Shown: piece by piece, positions 18,153-27,440 of the stretch
Layout of the letters: the number at the start of each line of letters is the position of its first letter
Numbering within the stretch: the stretch's first letter is position 1
NCBI GenBank assembly: GCA_927407015.1
Contig: CAKMJT010000004.1
Span: 90,354-154,353 of the forward strand
DNA: 64,000 bases
Direction of reading: 5' to 3'
DNA from: an uncultured Proteiniphilum sp.
GTDB lineage: Bacteria > Bacteroidota > Bacteroidia > Bacteroidales > Dysgonomonadaceae
Position numbers and translations under genes: made by a program
The notes under the pieces: generated by a model
What the model was told of the DNA's origin: nothing
Seen by the model: only the letters and a program-made list of their open reading frames with translations
Databases searched by the model: none

Positions 18153-20093
18153 CTATAGCTTCCGGTTATGGGAGCTGTTTGTTACATCAATCAGTTCCCT
18201 GCTCAGCTGCTGGATACGTTTCAGGTCGTTCTTGATCCTCATTTCGAACGGAGCTGAGAGGATTCTTAATATCATTCCGACCGGAAAAAGATACATGCTT
18301 GTCTTAGCCAGGATTGAACCGGCTTTAAACGGACGGACATTATTGATGAGCACGGGAAACTCTTCGGCCTTAGCCAGCTCTTCCAGCTTCCGGGAGTTGG
18401 ATAGCTGATTGAGAATGATCTCCATCGCACTTTTGATGGTGTGCAGTTCCCTGTCGTATTCCCTGTCGGTCCAAAATTTTCGGTACGACAAACGGTTATA
18501 TTTTGTCAGAAACTGATCTATCTGTTCAGATAAATTGGATAAAGAGCCCGTAATCAGTTTATAGTCCGGCTCTTCAATGATAATGCTTTTCACCGGATAC
18601 TTTCTTTTTTCACGAAGGAAGAACAACCTTCTGAAGAAGACCAGATAGGTGTCCGCATTCATAATGACAGAGTCGTTCATCGCCTTGTAGGTAAGAAAAA
18701 CACCCACAGGCATCAGGATAAACGAGCTGAACCACATCCCGAACCAGTGGGCCCATACGCCATCGCGCGTCATCTTATATCCGATATTTTCCACGATATA
18801 ATAGATGATGAACAGGACAACTGATATAACGATGGGCATACCAAGCCCCCCTTTTCTGACGATAGAGCCCAGCGGAGCTCCAATAAAAAAGAAGATAAGA
18901 CAGGTGAAAGGAATGGTAAATTTACGGTGCCATTCCACCCAATGCCGGTTGAGGGTCTTTTGTGTGGTTGTTTTGTTCAGAGAACGGAAGAGAAACTCAT
19001 TGCTGTTGTTTTCCGCTTTCATAAAGGCCGATTGCAAAATGGTGGACTGCATTTCCAGCTCTTTCGACTGAAGCAGCGTATCGGGACGGGGAATAACTGT
19101 AGCAGTATGCTGGGCGGCCCTTATCAGCGAATCTTTTCTCTCAATGGGATAGCTGTTGCGAAAAGAGAGATGGGAGTAATTCTTCATCATCTTCCTGTCT
19201 ACCCTGTTCACGCTATCCATGATCACAGCCATTGAATCGATGGACATGCTTAACTCCGACAGGTTCTTGGAAACATAGTTACTCGTGGAGCTTCCCTGGA
19301 TAACCTCTTCGCCCATACGGTTAAAATTGGCATCATAGGATATCATCATGGTCTTTACATCGAAATTTTCCCTCGCATAGGGTACGAAATCGCCTGAAGT
19401 GTCCCTGGTGGTGCCCTGAGTGAAGTTCTGAAACTGCTGGCCGCTGTACATGGTGAAGATTAGCATCGTCTTATCCTCCGTCATGCTCATTTTAGCCGAA
19501 TCACAGACAATTACCGCCATATTGTTGAATCCACTCGCCACATCGTATATCATCACATCATACAGCATGCCTGTTTTCTGGTCTTTCCTTTCCACATAAA
19601 GGTTGTAGCCGTCAATCTCCTTGTAAAAGATACCTTCGGGCACATCCAGCTCGGGAGATGCCTGTCGAATGGAGATAAGGAGTGAGTAAAACTTAGTCTG
19701 AATCTTCGGAATGGCATTGTTCTGGAAGAAGAAGGCACCCACGCTGATGAAGAAAAGAAGGAAGATGAGTGGTTTCATGATGGTGAGCAAAGGGATGCCG
19801 GCTGACTTGATGGCCAGCAACTCCAGATTCTCACCCATGTTCCCGAAAACCATCAGCGATGCCAGCAGGATAGCCAGCGGCAGTGCCATAGGGATGAGGT
19901 TCAGTGCTGCATAGAAGAACATTTCGCCGATCACGCCCAACCCCAGCCCCTTGCCAACCATATCCTCCACATATTTCCACAGAAATTGCATCAACACCAG
20001 AAAGAGGCAGATGGCAAAGGTCATCAGAAAAAGCGGGATAAAGGTCTTTAAAATATAGCCGTATAATCGCTTTATGTGGAAAAATCTACTCAT
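18153..20093 (-). CDS. LptF/LptG-family lipopolysaccharide transport permease
   Basis: 646 residues. YjgP/YjgQ family: an N-terminal membrane bundle (residues about 12-120, with MALPLAILLASLMVFGNMGENLEL characteristic of the family), a long periplasmic beta region (about 125-390), and a second group of membrane segments (about 395-490), then a cytoplasmic helical tail of about 150 residues, longer than in E. coli LptF or LptG (about 360 residues). The family forms the membrane part of the LPS-extracting ABC transporter. The partner permease and LptB are not in the window. A -7 element TATCTTTG lies on the minus strand at 20131-20138. ribBA follows. Confidence 0.88.
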   Translation of the reverse strand: MSRFFHIKRLYGYILKTFIPLFLMTFAICLFLVLMQFLWKYVEDMVGKGLGLGVIGEMFFYAALNLIPMALPLAILLASLMVFGNMGENLELLAIKSAGIPLLTIMKPLIFLLFFISVGAFFFQNNAIPKIQTKFYSLLISIRQASPELDVPEGIFYKEIDGYNLYVERKDQKTGMLYDVMIYDVASGFNNMAVIVCDSAKMSMTEDKTMLIFTMYSGQQFQNFTQGTTRDTSGDFVPYARENFDVKTMMISYDANFNRMGEEVIQGSSTSNYVSKNLSELSMSIDSMAVIMDSVNRVDRKMMKNYSHLSFRNSYPIERKDSLIRAAQHTATVIPRPDTLLQSKELEMQSTILQSAFMKAENNSNEFLFRSLNKTTTQKTLNRHWVEWHRKFTIPFTCLIFFFIGAPLGSIVRKGGLGMPIVISVVLFIIYYIVENIGYKMTRDGVWAHWFGMWFSSFILMPVGVFLTYKAMNDSVIMNADTYLVFFRRLFFLREKRKYPVKSIIIEEPDYKLITGSLSNLSEQIDQFLTKYNRLSYRKFWTDREYDRELHTIKSAMEIILNQLSNSRKLEELAKAEEFPVLINNVRPFKAGSILAKTSMYLFPVGMILRILSAPFEMRIKNDLKRIQQLSRELIDVTNSSHNRKL

Positions 20094-20215
20094 CAGGATA
20101 GAACAAAAAGAGACCTGTTTAATTTGATGACAAAGATAGTAAAATCAAACGGAGATTGGTGGTTTCAAAAATGTAAAGATAATTAAAGAGAGCGGCTGAT
20201 ACAGAATGGCCGGGG

Positions 20216-20605
20216 CTAGACACCCAGCCTCCTTTTCATCTCTTCAACCTGTGATTCCCACAGGGCAATGGAATCACCCTTTTCATCAGGCTCGGCAAAA
20301 TCGGTTATCTCCAGTGTCATATCGCCCGACAGATCCAGTTTGTGCAACATGAATTCGAAATAGGAATTCTCCTCTTCTTCGTCGATCCATCTGTAACGAA
20401 TACTTGACTGAGATTTCTGGTATACGATAACAGCCTTATTGCTGATTTTTCCCCATGTGAATGTGTAAACGGTCTCCGCCTCATTCATCGACACATCGTC
20501 TGCGAACCATTCCGAAAGACCGTCTATTTGGCTGATCATACGCCACAAACTGCTCAGGGTTGCGTTTCCCATAAGGAACTCGATATGGAATTTTTCTTTA
20601 GACAT
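20216..20605 (-). CDS. START-like domain protein
   Basis: 129 residues from ATG 20605 (MSKEKFHIEFLMGNATLSSLW); the reading upstream of this is not coding-like. The pattern (short N-terminal strand, helix, WRMISQIDGLSEWFADDV, TFTWG, then beta strands, LDLSGDMTLEITDFAEPDEK and a long C-terminal helix) is that of the START/SRPBCC-like ligand-binding fold common as a small stand-alone protein in Bacteroidetes. No ligand can be named. It is transcribed towards the LptF/G-type gene, 122 bases away. Confidence 0.8.
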   Translation of the reverse strand: MSKEKFHIEFLMGNATLSSLWRMISQIDGLSEWFADDVSMNEAETVYTFTWGKISNKAVIVYQKSQSSIRYRWIDEEEENSYFEFMLHKLDLSGDMTLEITDFAEPDEKGDSIALWESQVEEMKRRLGV

Positions 20606-20721
20606 TTGTAATTTGAAAAGTGGCCACAATATACAACAATTTTTGAAATCATCTGCTAAAACGACAGATTTATTGTATTCGGGAGTAACCGCCTGAGTAT
20701 CGCACCATCCAGGACGCAACG

Positions 20722-20758
20722 AAAAAGAGACTGACTCTTACTAAGAGACAGCCTCTTT
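20722..20758 (-). terminator. Rho-independent terminator after the NagB-like gene
   Basis: On the minus strand AAAGAGGCTGTCTCTTA pairs with TAAGAGTCAGTCTCTTT (one mismatch, one wobble) and is followed by a run of T. It starts 20 bases after the stop at 20778. Confidence 0.75.
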
Positions 20759-20777
20759 ACATTTTTTAAATCATGTG

Positions 20778-22763
20778 TTACTGTACGGGGATATACTCTA
20801 CAAAAGCCTCGATGGCTTCATAGGATGCCAGTCCCAATTTCCAGTACATATCGGCCGTAGCCCTGTTCCGTTCTTCCGAGCGTTGCCAGAATAACCGTTC
20901 GTCATCACCAAGGAATGGGGCGCTTTCCATCTGCGACTGATGTTTGAGAATCGCGTTTCTCTTCTGGCGGAGCTCTTCTGGCGAGAGAGGTACAGCCATT
21001 TCAATATGGTCTATCTCCCACTCCATCCAGGCACCGCGGTACATCCAGATGCGGCAATCGCGGAACCAGTCGTCCTCTTTCATCATATCTACAGCTCCCA
21101 GGATAGCATCGAGACACACCTTGTGTGTTCCGTGCGGGTCGGCCAGGTCGCCAGCCACATAGATCTGGTGGGGTTTGATGGTCTCAATAAAATCTTTTAC
21201 GATGGTAACATCTTTTTCAGAGATGGGGCTCTTTTTGATTTTCCCAGTTTCATAAAAGGGCAGATCAAGAAAATGCACGTTTTCTTCGGCAAGACCTACA
21301 TATCTGTCTGCAGAGCGTGCCTCTTCACGGCGTATTCGTCCTTTGATGAAAAGTATGTCGGGGGTATCGATATCTTCTTTTGTTTTTTCGTGCATCAGAT
21401 AATGCCGTATCATCTCGTATTTCTCGAGCAGATCTTTGTTTTCGGGGACGAACTTCTTGCGCATGCTGTTCAGCACGGATATATAGCGAATGACCTCTTC
21501 ATCTCCCACCGCGATGTTTCCCGATGTCTGATAGGCCATATGTACTTCATGTCCCTGATTCACCAGTCGCTGGAATGTCCCACCCATCGAGATCACATCA
21601 TCATCGGGGTGAGGACTGAATATGATCACCCGTTTGGGATACGGTTTGGCTCTTTCGGGACGATGGGTGTCATCTGCATCCGGCTTGCCCCCGGGCCATC
21701 CGGTGATGGTGTGCTGCAGATCATTGAATATCTTAATATTAACATTATAAGCGGATCCGTAGAGGGTGATCAGTTCACTCAACCCGTTGTCGTTGTAATC
21801 TTTGTTGGTCAGCTTTAGGATGGGCTTATCCACTACACCGCAGAGCCACACTATAGCCCTGCGAATCAGCTTGCTGTTCCATTCACAATTGGTGACGAGC
21901 CAGGGGCGGCTGATGCGTGTGAGTTCCGATGCTGCAGCCAGGTCCACGAAAACCTTTGCCTCAGGATGCGTTTGCAGGATGGAACCGGGAACCATGTCGG
22001 TAACCGGACCTTCCACAATATCCCTGACACTTTCTGCCTTCTGTTCACTCCATGCCATCAGCGCAATCTTTTTAGATCCCATCATATCGGACAGGCCTAT
22101 GGTAATCGCGCTCACCGGTACTTTATCCAGCGATCCGAAGTTACGGGCAATATCTTTTCTGGAATCACCGTCGAGCATGACGAGACGTGTTTGTGAATGG
22201 AGGCTGCTTCCCGGCATGTTGAATCCTACGTTCCCCTTACTGCCCAAGCCAAGCAGGAGATAGTCGAGTCCTCCTTTTTGGTTGAGACTCTTTTCAAACT
22301 CCTCGCAGTTTTCTGCAATCAAATCCTTTTCAATGGTTGCATCCGGAGAAAAGATGTTTGCTGGGTCAATATCAACCTGATTTAAAAAAAGGTCTTTCAG
22401 CATCTGTAGATTACTGAAAGAGAAGTCCATCACCGGATAGAACTCGTATGTGTTAAAAACAATCAGATTGCTGAAACTTATCTTCTCTTCCCGGTGAAGC
22501 CTCACTAGTTCCTCATACACCGGAATGGGGGATACTCCTCCGCTTATCCCCAGCATAAACGGTTCTCCTTTTTGCTGTTTTAGTATCATTTCATTCTCGA
22601 TATCCTTCGCGATCTTTTTGGCAGCTTTTTTGGCTTCCTGATAGATGGCTACCGGCAGCTTTTCGTAGCGTGAAAGATTATATTCCTCGAAATCGTTTTC
22701 CGGCCTGTAATACTTCTTGGGAACCCGTTCCAGAGTAATGTGTGAACTCAGATCTAATCTCAT
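20778..22763 (-). CDS. NagB-like / LmbE-type deacetylase fusion protein
   Basis: 661 residues. Residues about 30-300 are a NagB-like (glucosamine-6-phosphate isomerase fold) domain: LGISGGVSPIPVYEEL, FNTYEFYPVM, LGLGSKGNVGFNMPGSSL. Residues about 370-560 are a PIG-L/LmbE zinc deacetylase-like domain with the metal motif FSPHPDDDVISMGGT and DPHGTHK. This two-domain form is usual in Bacteroidales and is annotated glucosamine-6-phosphate deaminase. Yet by alignment with E. coli NagB the catalytic D72, D141, H143 and E148 are Y106, K176, N178 and M183, so deaminase activity is doubtful. The deacetylase metal motif looks intact. A POT transporter gene lies 46 bases upstream on the same strand. Confidence 0.85.
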   Translation of the reverse strand: MRLDLSSHITLERVPKKYYRPENDFEEYNLSRYEKLPVAIYQEAKKAAKKIAKDIENEMILKQQKGEPFMLGISGGVSPIPVYEELVRLHREEKISFSNLIVFNTYEFYPVMDFSFSNLQMLKDLFLNQVDIDPANIFSPDATIEKDLIAENCEEFEKSLNQKGGLDYLLLGLGSKGNVGFNMPGSSLHSQTRLVMLDGDSRKDIARNFGSLDKVPVSAITIGLSDMMGSKKIALMAWSEQKAESVRDIVEGPVTDMVPGSILQTHPEAKVFVDLAAASELTRISRPWLVTNCEWNSKLIRRAIVWLCGVVDKPILKLTNKDYNDNGLSELITLYGSAYNVNIKIFNDLQHTITGWPGGKPDADDTHRPERAKPYPKRVIIFSPHPDDDVISMGGTFQRLVNQGHEVHMAYQTSGNIAVGDEEVIRYISVLNSMRKKFVPENKDLLEKYEMIRHYLMHEKTKEDIDTPDILFIKGRIRREEARSADRYVGLAEENVHFLDLPFYETGKIKKSPISEKDVTIVKDFIETIKPHQIYVAGDLADPHGTHKVCLDAILGAVDMMKEDDWFRDCRIWMYRGAWMEWEIDHIEMAVPLSPEELRQKRNAILKHQSQMESAPFLGDDERLFWQRSEERNRATADMYWKLGLASYEAIEAFVEYIPVQ

Positions 22764-22809
22764 AATTCATGCTGATTAAAAAAACAATATGTATTCCTGC
22801 TATAATAAC

Positions 22810-24189
22810 CTACGAGGTGACATGTTTATTTTTGATGTTGCGTGTAAGACGGGCGTAAAAGAACAGTGCAATGGCCGAGACGGCGCCGACACCTACAAAT
22901 ACGTACCAGATGTAGTGTGCATGTTGTGTGGCCACAGCGTAACCTGCCGTATCCAGCACACCAGCCTCATTCATGAAGAGCCGCGGGTCGGGACAATACT
23001 TGTCCAGCAGGAATCCCGACAAACCGAAGGCAAACAGAAAGGAAAAAAAGGAATGGAGGTGGCTGAATCCAAGGTATAACCCCTCTTCCCCTTTCGGAGC
23101 CTGCAGTGAGAAGAACTCCAGGTAACGGGGCGAGATAAAACACTCTGCAATCGCCTGGAAAGCGATACCTACGACCATCATAAATGCCACGGGATGCAAT
23201 CCCAGTATATAAGCCTCTCCCACCTGGCTCCCCAGAGACATCACCAATGCCGACAGGGGGATAATCATCATACCTATCATCATGGAGGTGATAGCGCTTT
23301 GTTTTCTCATCAGTGAAGTGATAAAGTTGACCAATACAAACACAACAAGTGGATTTACGTTGGCATACCATCCGGGAGAAGCGCTCTCTCCGATCATGCG
23401 TATCACATATTTGGGCATGGTGGCATACATCTGGCTCTGGATCATCCAGAAGCCGCTCACAATGATGATCAGCAGCATCAGCCGACCGTTAAGTAACACC
23501 TTACCCATGGCATGGCCGATCTCCATAAAGCTTTTTCCTTTACCTTCTGTCCGGACTGATTTATACAAGAAATATACGGCAATAAGAGCCAGGAGCGTCA
23601 TCGCCGCCGAGAAATAGTTTAGATAAACCAAACCCTGGTCGCCCATGCTTCTGCGCAAGGGGTCCACCACCGTCTTTCCGGTGAAAGCACCGATGTTCAC
23701 CATCATATAAAACAGGGAGTAACCGCGTGCCCTGTTCTCGGGCGTTGTCTCGCGGGCGACCGTCCCCGAGATCACCGACTTGATGAAAGCACCTCCTATC
23801 ACCACCAGGATCAGCGGAGCAATGATAGTCCAGCGGAGGTAACTCTCCTGTAACCCGGCATAGGTGGTGGTCATCTCATAATCGACCAGTCCCGCACTCT
23901 CCAGCATCGTGGGCAGGATGCCTAATCCGGTATAGCCTGCGGTCAGCAAGGTGAAAGCAATAATGATGGCAGTCCGAAAGCCGATCTTGTCGGCAAAGGC
24001 ACCGGCAAACAACGGCAGCAGGTAAAGCGTCGCAGAGAATAACCCGGCAATCACTCCTGCTTCAATATCGGAGAATCCCCATACATTCGACAGGTAAAGG
24101 GTGATTACGATAAAAACGGCATAATAGGCGAGCCGCTCAAGCAGTTCGACGAAATTAGCTACCCAGAAAGGCTTAGAGAATTGAACCAT
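22810..24189 (-). CDS. POT-family (peptide-type) MFS transporter
   Basis: 459 residues with about 12 membrane segments. The POT/PTR signature ExxERxxYY appears as ELLERLAYY near residue 14-22, and the loop motif GAFADKIGFRTA follows. The C-terminal half has the family's FISPRYLEFFSLQAPKGEEGLYLGF. POT carriers import di- and tripeptides with protons; some carry other substrates. The gene is upstream of the NagB-like fusion gene (46 bases), so co-transcription and a shared substrate such as a cell-wall peptide or amino sugar are possible but unproven. A -7 element TATCTTTG is at 24239-24246 on the minus strand. Confidence 0.82.
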   Translation of the reverse strand: MVQFSKPFWVANFVELLERLAYYAVFIVITLYLSNVWGFSDIEAGVIAGLFSATLYLLPLFAGAFADKIGFRTAIIIAFTLLTAGYTGLGILPTMLESAGLVDYEMTTTYAGLQESYLRWTIIAPLILVVIGGAFIKSVISGTVARETTPENRARGYSLFYMMVNIGAFTGKTVVDPLRRSMGDQGLVYLNYFSAAMTLLALIAVYFLYKSVRTEGKGKSFMEIGHAMGKVLLNGRLMLLIIIVSGFWMIQSQMYATMPKYVIRMIGESASPGWYANVNPLVVFVLVNFITSLMRKQSAITSMMIGMMIIPLSALVMSLGSQVGEAYILGLHPVAFMMVVGIAFQAIAECFISPRYLEFFSLQAPKGEEGLYLGFSHLHSFFSFLFAFGLSGFLLDKYCPDPRLFMNEAGVLDTAGYAVATQHAHYIWYVFVGVGAVSAIALFFYARLTRNIKNKHVTS

Positions 24190-24305
24190 CTGTATGGATT
24201 TAAATGGGAATTATTATCTCAAATTTTAATATTACGAACAAAGATAAAAAAAAAATTAATTATTTACCGGAATCCGGTGTAATTTAATGACGCAACAGGG
24301 TATTA

Positions 24306-26771
24306 TTATTCCAGATCAACCACCGTGATTCCCGCACCGCCAAACTGTACATGTTCATCCTGATAACGGGCAACGCCGTTCACGGTAGCCAGATATTGCC
24401 GGATGATCTGACGCAGGGCACCCGTACCGGTGCCATGCAGTATGCGCACGCGGGCGATGCCCAACTGTATGGCATCATCCATAAAATACATCACAGCCTG
24501 CAATGCTTCGTCACCGCGCATCCCCCGCACATCGATATCTTGCCTGAAGTTCAGCTTGTGTTCGTGCATCAGGTCACGTGTATTGGAAGCCTTTTGTTCC
24601 TTTTTGACCTGATTCCTGCTCACCCGCTCCAGCTGGTCGAGCGCAACGGTCGATTTGATCATTCCGAAAGCAACGGTCGCCTTTTTACCCGAAATCTCCA
24701 GGATCTCCCCCACGGTGGTCTGTCCTTTTATGCGGACAGCATTGCCCGTGGCAGGTTTCTCCTCCTGATTCATCACCTGATGGGATGCAACGGCCGGCTT
24801 GTTCCTTTTCATTTTCTTTGGTACCGTTGTCCCTTCAGCTGTTGTACCGGCTGTTCCTATTTTCTCCCTGAACTGATTCAGCGATTGCCGGGCCAGTTTG
24901 GTAGCCTCTTTGTCGGCTTTTGTCTCCCTGATCTCACGGATGGTGTTCTCGATGCGGGCATTGCTTTCGGACAGCAGCTGCTCTGCCGTCTTGCGGGCCT
25001 CAGTCAGAATCTCCTTCTTCTGCTTGTTGATCACCTCCAGGTCTGCCTCATACTTAGCCGTCACCTCTTCGAGGTGCTTATGTTCACGGCGTATCTCATC
25101 CCTTTTACGTTCCCAGTATCTGCGGTCGCGCGAGATATCCTGCAGGTACTTGTCCATGTTGATGTACTCGCTGCCCACAATCTCCGAGGCGTGAGCAATG
25201 ACTTCCTCCGGCAGACCTATCTTACGGGCGATCTCCACGGCAAACGAGCTGCCGGGGTTACCGATGGAGAGCCTGAACAGCGGCTGCATCTCATGCCGGT
25301 TGTACAGCATGGCGCCATTCACCACCCCCTCATGCTCGTTGGCAAAATGTTTCAGGTTCTGGTAGTGTGTGGTGATCACCCCGAACGACTGCTGCAGGTT
25401 GAACCGGTCGAGCAATGCCTCGGCAATAGCAGCACCTATCTGGGGTTCGGTGCCGCTGCCAAATTCATCGATAAGCAGCAGCGACTTTTCGTTGCAGTGC
25501 CGCTCGAAGAATTTCATGTTCAGCAAATGGGAACTATAGGTGGAGAGGTCGTTCTCAATGGACTGCTCATCACCTATGTCGATAAAGATATCGTTGAACA
25601 TCCCCACCCGGGAGTTCTCCTTCATCGGGATCAGCAAGCCACATTGCACCATGTATTGCAGCAGGCCGACGGTCTTGAGGCAGACCGATTTCCCTCCGGC
25701 GTTGGGCCCCGAGATCACCAGTATCCGGTTCGTACCTTCCATCGTGATATCGAGCGGCACTATTTTCCTGTTCTGTTTTTTTAATGAGAGGTAAAGCAGG
25801 GGGTGCACCGCCTCCACCCAGTCCATCTGCTGCACGTTCTCCAGCGATGGCCTGATAGCTCCTATCTGCAGGGCAAAAGTTGCTTTTGCCCGGGTAAAAT
25901 CGATCTTCGCAAGGAACTCGTACGACTCCAGCAGGTCGGGCAGGTAAGGACGGAGGTAGCCGGTGAAATCGGTCAGAATCCGGATGATCTCCCGTCGTTC
26001 CTCGCCCTCCAGCTCGCGGATGCGGTTGTTGGCCTCCACCACTTCCGAGGGTTCAATAAAGACGGTCTTTCCCGATGCCGACTCGTCGTGCACGATCCCC
26101 CTGATCTTCCGTTTGAAGGAGGGGCTCACCGGTATCACCAGCCTGCCATCGCGCATGCTCGGAGAGACATCCTTGTCCACGAACCCCTCTGCCTGTGCCT
26201 TGCGCAGGATTGCATTCAGGCTTTTCGAGATGCCGTTGGTGGTGGAGGTGAGCTCACGCCGGATATCGGACAACCGGGCGGAGGCGTTGTCTTTGATCTG
26301 GCCGAAACCATCGAGTATTGTGTCTATCTTCTTCGTAATCTCAGGATAGGTAGTCACGTTTCCGGTGAGTGCCAGCAGGTAGGGATATTTGGCACCTTTC
26401 TCCTCGTCGCGGTGCAGGAAGGCGACGATACCGTTGATGGTCTGAAGCGAGCGGCGCAGTTCTAAGAGTGCACCCTGGTCCACCCACGATCCCTCCACAC
26501 GGATATGACGCAGCACCGGTCTCATATCGTAGAAATGATCGGCCGGGAACGAATCCTCCTCCTGAAGGATGCGAACGAACTCCTCCGTCCTGGAAAGAGA
26601 GGCCACTATCTCTTCGTGAGAGACAGAAAAATGCATCTCTTCGACCTTCTCTCTTCCCAGCGTACTCAGACATTGGTCAGCAACCAGCTGGCGAACACGG
26701 GTGAATTCTATTTTTTGCTCGAAATTATCGGGGTAGATCACATTGTTGTTTTTGAGAATCGTGTGATACAC
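24306..26771 (-). CDS. mutS2: MutS2 family ATPase/endonuclease
   Basis: 821 residues from ATG 26771; a GTG at 26741 would begin at VIYPDNFEQKIEF, which fits the usual N-terminus of the family better. MutS-like core domain (about 15-310), ATPase with Walker A SGPNAGGKSVCLKTVG and Walker B LLLIDEFGSGTEPQIG (about 340-500), a long charged coiled coil (about 515-640), a KOW-like region and a C-terminal Smr nuclease domain (about 740-821) with DIDVRGMRGDEAL and ILHGTGTGALR. MutS2 acts on recombination intermediates and, in some bacteria, on collided ribosomes. A -7 element TAATTTTG is at 26785-26792 on the minus strand. Confidence 0.93.
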   Translation of the reverse strand: MYHTILKNNNVIYPDNFEQKIEFTRVRQLVADQCLSTLGREKVEEMHFSVSHEEIVASLSRTEEFVRILQEEDSFPADHFYDMRPVLRHIRVEGSWVDQGALLELRRSLQTINGIVAFLHRDEEKGAKYPYLLALTGNVTTYPEITKKIDTILDGFGQIKDNASARLSDIRRELTSTTNGISKSLNAILRKAQAEGFVDKDVSPSMRDGRLVIPVSPSFKRKIRGIVHDESASGKTVFIEPSEVVEANNRIRELEGEERREIIRILTDFTGYLRPYLPDLLESYEFLAKIDFTRAKATFALQIGAIRPSLENVQQMDWVEAVHPLLYLSLKKQNRKIVPLDITMEGTNRILVISGPNAGGKSVCLKTVGLLQYMVQCGLLIPMKENSRVGMFNDIFIDIGDEQSIENDLSTYSSHLLNMKFFERHCNEKSLLLIDEFGSGTEPQIGAAIAEALLDRFNLQQSFGVITTHYQNLKHFANEHEGVVNGAMLYNRHEMQPLFRLSIGNPGSSFAVEIARKIGLPEEVIAHASEIVGSEYINMDKYLQDISRDRRYWERKRDEIRREHKHLEEVTAKYEADLEVINKQKKEILTEARKTAEQLLSESNARIENTIREIRETKADKEATKLARQSLNQFREKIGTAGTTAEGTTVPKKMKRNKPAVASHQVMNQEEKPATGNAVRIKGQTTVGEILEISGKKATVAFGMIKSTVALDQLERVSRNQVKKEQKASNTRDLMHEHKLNFRQDIDVRGMRGDEALQAVMYFMDDAIQLGIARVRILHGTGTGALRQIIRQYLATVNGVARYQDEHVQFGGAGITVVDLE

Positions 26772-26846
26772 ACAATTTAGATTGCAAAATTACAATTTTA
26801 AACCGAAAAGCGCTATTTTATCCATCCTAAAATATGAATCAGCCCC

Positions 26847-27048
26847 AGTTTCGAAAGAACCTACGGGTGGGTCTGGCTGCTGAAGTTGGATGAAGAACAT
26901 TGCCGATCTGCCTTCACAGCATCCGTTAAAGAGGCAATTCACAAGGATATCAGATTATCTGCTCATCAACGCCCTCCCCCATATTTTCGAGGGTAACTAC
27001 GGTGGAGAGCACTGGCTGGCCTCTTTTGCCCTGATGGCACTGGAGTGA
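26847..27048 (+). pseudogene. Remnant of a DUF2891 gene (two frames)
   Basis: Two pieces of a DUF2891-like protein survive. From 26847 one frame reads SFERTYGWVWLLKLDEE, which matches the mid-protein motif FERPYGWAWLLKL of the family as I recall it. From 26890 a different frame reads through LPHIFEGNYGGEHWLASFAL to a stop at 27046-27048, matching the family's C-terminal GxYxGEHWLASFAxYAL. The part between the two and the whole N-terminal half are missing, so the gene is broken by deletion and frameshift. It lies between mutS2 and tRNA-Met. Confidence 0.65.
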
Positions 27049-27084
27049 TTTTTTCGGTTTTACGCCAATTTTTCGTTTTTGATG

Positions 27085-27115
27085 TTGCATAATTCAAAAA
27101 GATGTTCTACTTTTG
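27085..27115 (+). promoter_or_regulatory. Bacteroidetes-type promoter for tRNA-Met
   Basis: TTG (27085-27087), a 20-base spacer and TACTTTTG (27108-27115) match the -33 and -7 elements. Transcription would start near 27122, about 30 bases before the mature tRNA. Confidence 0.65.
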
Positions 27116-27153
27116 CACCTCGAATTTGGGAGTGAAACCCATCTTCATATGTT

Positions 27154-27227
27154 GGCGAGATAGCTCAGTTGGTTAGAGCGCGCGATTCATAATCGCGAGG
27201 TCGGGGGATCATGCCCCCCTCTCGCTA
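27154..27227 (+). tRNA. tRNA-Met (CAT)
   Basis: 74 bases fold into a full cloverleaf: acceptor GGCGAGA/TCTCGCT, D arm GCTC...GAGC, anticodon stem CGCGA/TCGCG with loop TTCATAA (anticodon CAT), T stem GGGGG/CCCCC. CCA is not encoded (ACA follows). The stem pattern and loop suit an elongator tRNA-Met; a tRNA-Ile2 with lysidine-modified CAT is the alternative. The T loop reads ATCATGC, so the usual T54 and A58 appear as A and T. Confidence 0.88.
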
Positions 27228-27440
27228 CAAATTATCAATCAAACACTTATCGATGTTTTTCGGTGAGCGTTTTTTATTTTGGGATCATTCATCTGTCACA
27301 CCGGGCAAACGCCGGGATACAACTACTATATTTCGTTGTTCTTAGGATGGCCAAATAAGAACTTTGAAAGAACATTACACCTTTTTATTTTGTTAATAGG
27401 CTTACGGACTTTGTTTGAGATTACTTTACACTCCATCTAA

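Noticed and set aside
20940..21818. 292-codon open frame on the plus strand
   Set aside because: Antisense to the NagB-like fusion gene, with no recognisable domain or signal.
24351..25784. 477-codon open frame on the plus strand
   Set aside because: It lies entirely antisense to mutS2, whose motifs are clear; the amino-acid composition looks like a shadow of a GC-rich coding strand.
27154..27227. tRNA-Ile2 (lysidine CAT) reading of the CAT tRNA
   Set aside because: The anticodon loop TTCATAA and stem sequence favour elongator tRNA-Met; the alternative is not excluded without a covariance model.
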